Origin: Shinella sumterensis
Lineage (GTDB): Bacteria > Pseudomonadota > Alphaproteobacteria > Rhizobiales > Rhizobiaceae
Assembly (NCBI RefSeq): GCF_004514425.2
Contig: NZ_MYFN02000026.1
Location: 1 to 33,329 of the forward strand
DNA: 33,329 bases
Reading direction: 5' to 3'
A program made the position numbers and the translations under genes. Below the pieces are notes generated by a model, which was not told the DNA's origin, made no database searches, and saw only the letters and a list, made by a program, of their open reading frames with translations. This document shows, piece after piece, positions 33,157 to 33,329 of the stretch. Within the stretch, counting starts at the first letter, position 1, and each line of letters opens with the position of its first letter.

Positions 33157-33329
33157 ATGTCTAACGCATATCGACACGTTGAATTGCTGACCGGTGATGT
33201 CCGCCGCAGGCGGTGGACAACCGAGCAAAAGCTGACGATCATTGAGCAGAGTTTCGAACCAGGCGAGACGGTATCTTCGACCGCTCGCCGCCATGGCGTC
33301 GCGCCCAATCTGCTTTATCGGTGGCGCAG
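33157..33329 (+). CDS. IS3-family transposase OrfA, N-terminal part (3' end outside window)
   Basis: Fifty-seven codons are visible from ATG 33157. They contain the helix-turn-helix of transposase small subunits: RRRRWTTEQKLTIIEQSFEP followed by TVSSTARRHGVAPNLLYRW. The KLxIIxQSFEPG-TVS-xARxHGV wording is close to OrfA of IS2-type IS3 elements, in which OrfA binds the terminal repeats and OrfB, made by frameshifting, carries the catalytic DDE residues. An IS66-type TnpA has a similar motif and cannot be ruled out from this fragment. Confidence 0.75.
   Translation, partial: MSNAYRHVELLTGDVRRRRWTTEQKLTIIEQSFEPGETVSSTARRHGVAPNLLYRWR

Larger units (their letters stand above)
33084..33329 (+). 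mobile_element. Left end of an IS3-like (IS2-group) insertion sequence, partial
   Basis: The sequence starting TGAACTGCCCCCACTTTC at 33084 looks like an IS3-family terminal repeat, which begins TG and is rich in C. It is followed by a short leader with a hairpin and the start of a transposase orfA. The right end, the matching repeat and any target duplication are outside the window, so the exact left boundary is uncertain by a few bases. Confidence 0.65.

Overview
The window is high-GC DNA from an alphaproteobacterium of the order Rhizobiales, most likely family Rhizobiaceae. The evidence is gene order: lipA, a ratA-like gene, a fused ispDF, dusB-ntrB-ntrC, ntrY-ntrX, trkA, a D-amino-acid transaminase, hfq, hflX and mazG follow one another as in rhizobial chromosomes. 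A palindromic intergenic repeat of the alphaproteobacterial type (15129-15212) supports this. The genus cannot be fixed from the sequence alone.

Layout. (1) 1-3382: the 3' end of lipA with a strong terminator, a small P-loop kinase-like gene and ratA on the plus strand, converging on cinA and ispDF on the minus strand. (2) 3529-15033: a long plus-strand housekeeping and regulatory block: dusB-ntrB-ntrC and ntrY-ntrX (two nitrogen-related two-component systems), trkA, the transaminase gene, hfq and hflX. (3) 15338-16770: mazG and a cytidine-deaminase-fold gene on the minus strand. (4) 16966-21941: an assimilatory sulfite/nitrite reduction set, cysG - DUF2849 - cysI - DUF934, followed by fpr. 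No CysJ flavoprotein is present, so ferredoxin-dependent electron supply is likely. (5) 21996-24218: a GntR/FCD regulator with two perfect TGATATATCA palindromes upstream, and a divergent bis-heme ferric-reductase-like flavocytochrome.

(6) 24422-31690 is the most unusual part. It is a compact plus-strand operon in which every product has an apparent export signal: a 1080-residue protein with four CxxCH haem-c sites and a C-terminal DUF4384-like domain, an OmpA-type peptidoglycan-binding protein, and two caspase-like (clan CD, C14) proteases. Both proteases carry a canonical EF-hand-type Ca2+ loop. DUF4384-like domains recur in three of the four proteins. As read here, the first caspase gene carries a single-base frameshift near 28814. 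The operon looks like an envelope-located system joining c-type cytochrome, cell-wall anchoring and calcium-linked caspase-fold proteases. Its function is unknown.

(7) 31838-33329: a tRNA-Lys(UUU) gene marks the edge of an accessory region with lower GC. It holds a small acidic hypothetical protein, a coding frame without a start codon, an AlpA-like DNA-binding protein, a short ORF apparently cut by an insertion sequence, and the left end of an IS3-like element that runs off the window.
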